Assembly (NCBI GenBank): GCA_949126835.1 | Contig: OX421507.1 | Coordinates: 14,732,202-14,796,201 of the forward strand | Reading direction: 5' to 3' | Length of the DNA stretch: 64,000 nt | Origin: Anisus vortex | Lineage: Eukaryota > Mollusca > Gastropoda > Planorbidae | In this document: positions 63,693 to 64,000 of the stretch, in pieces | How the letters are laid out: each line of letters starts with the position of its first letter | Position numbering within the stretch: position 1 is the stretch's first letter | Notes under the pieces: generated by a model | What the model saw: only the letters and a program-made list of their open reading frames with translations | What the model was told of the DNA's origin: nothing | The model's database searches: none | Position numbers and translations under genes: made by a program

Positions 63693-64000
63693 CTTTAATT
63701 AGATACAAAACAATTATTTTAATTATTATTATTATTATACTTGAATATGAATTGACAATATTTTTTTTCACCAAAACATAATACATTCATTCATATGAAT
63801 ATCTATATTTAATTATAATTAGATTTAAAATGAAATATATCCATGTTTGAATTATGCTTTAAAATGTTTATTTTTTTAAAGATTTAATCATCCATAGTCC
63901 ATAGATTTAAAAAAAGTTAGCAAAATTTAAGTAAAGAAAGCTAGATCTAATTGAATATATACTATACAATAAATATATATATATATAAATAAATAGTAGC
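63693..64000. other. LRRC23 intron at window edge
   Basis: AT-rich intron sequence upstream of the first visible LRRC23 exon, with TATA-type simple repeats near 63974. I find no further LRRC23 exon before the window ends. Confidence 0.5.

Overview
This is a eukaryotic genomic window: AT-rich, with intron-split genes that use GT-AG junctions, no operons, and many decayed transposons. The protein matches are animal genes. The repeat content (tRNA-derived SINEs, (GAA)n-tailed LINE ends, very frequent TAGGCCTA words) fits a mollusc, most likely a heterobranch/pulmonate gastropod. That organism call is an inference from remembered repeat style, not from a search.

Five real protein genes were assembled by hand from exons whose phases all agree. 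(1) SSU72, minus strand, 3517-8319, 5 exons, 193 aa, RNA polymerase II CTD phosphatase. (2) WDR33, plus strand, 16343-30493, 14 coding exons, 1045 aa, the AAUAAA-reading WD40 subunit of CPSF. (3) A ZMAT-type protein with four matrin/U1-like C2H2 fingers, minus strand, 32531-38734, 5 exons, 473 aa. (4) FIGNL1, plus strand, 43078-56452, 17 exons, 603 aa, an AAA+ ATPase that acts on RAD51. (5) LRRC23, minus strand, 58070-63692, 9 exons seen, a leucine-rich-repeat protein of the ciliary radial spoke; its 5' end lies beyond the window. The first 126 bases look like the end of an unidentified plus-strand gene.

Layout: SSU72 and WDR33 are head to head and both act in mRNA 3' end formation. The ZMAT gene and FIGNL1 are head to head; WDR33/ZMAT and FIGNL1/LRRC23 are tail to tail. 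The 8 kb between SSU72 and WDR33 holds a GC-rich LINE relic (about 8.78-10.93 kb) and an inverted-repeat element (13.92-14.36 kb). Introns and spacers elsewhere hold SINEs with clear target duplications, LINE 3' ends, hAT elements (one closely resembling the SPIN family), two Helitron-like elements with a tRNA-type core, and satellites.

Most notable are a minisatellite in FIGNL1 that appears to have grown out of that intron's own 3' splice site and carries a 90-bp copy of the next exon; a SPIN-like hAT element with a perfect 8-bp target duplication; and two neighbouring hairpins in a WDR33 intron with identical loops and different but still complementary stems. I found no convincing novel multi-gene system.
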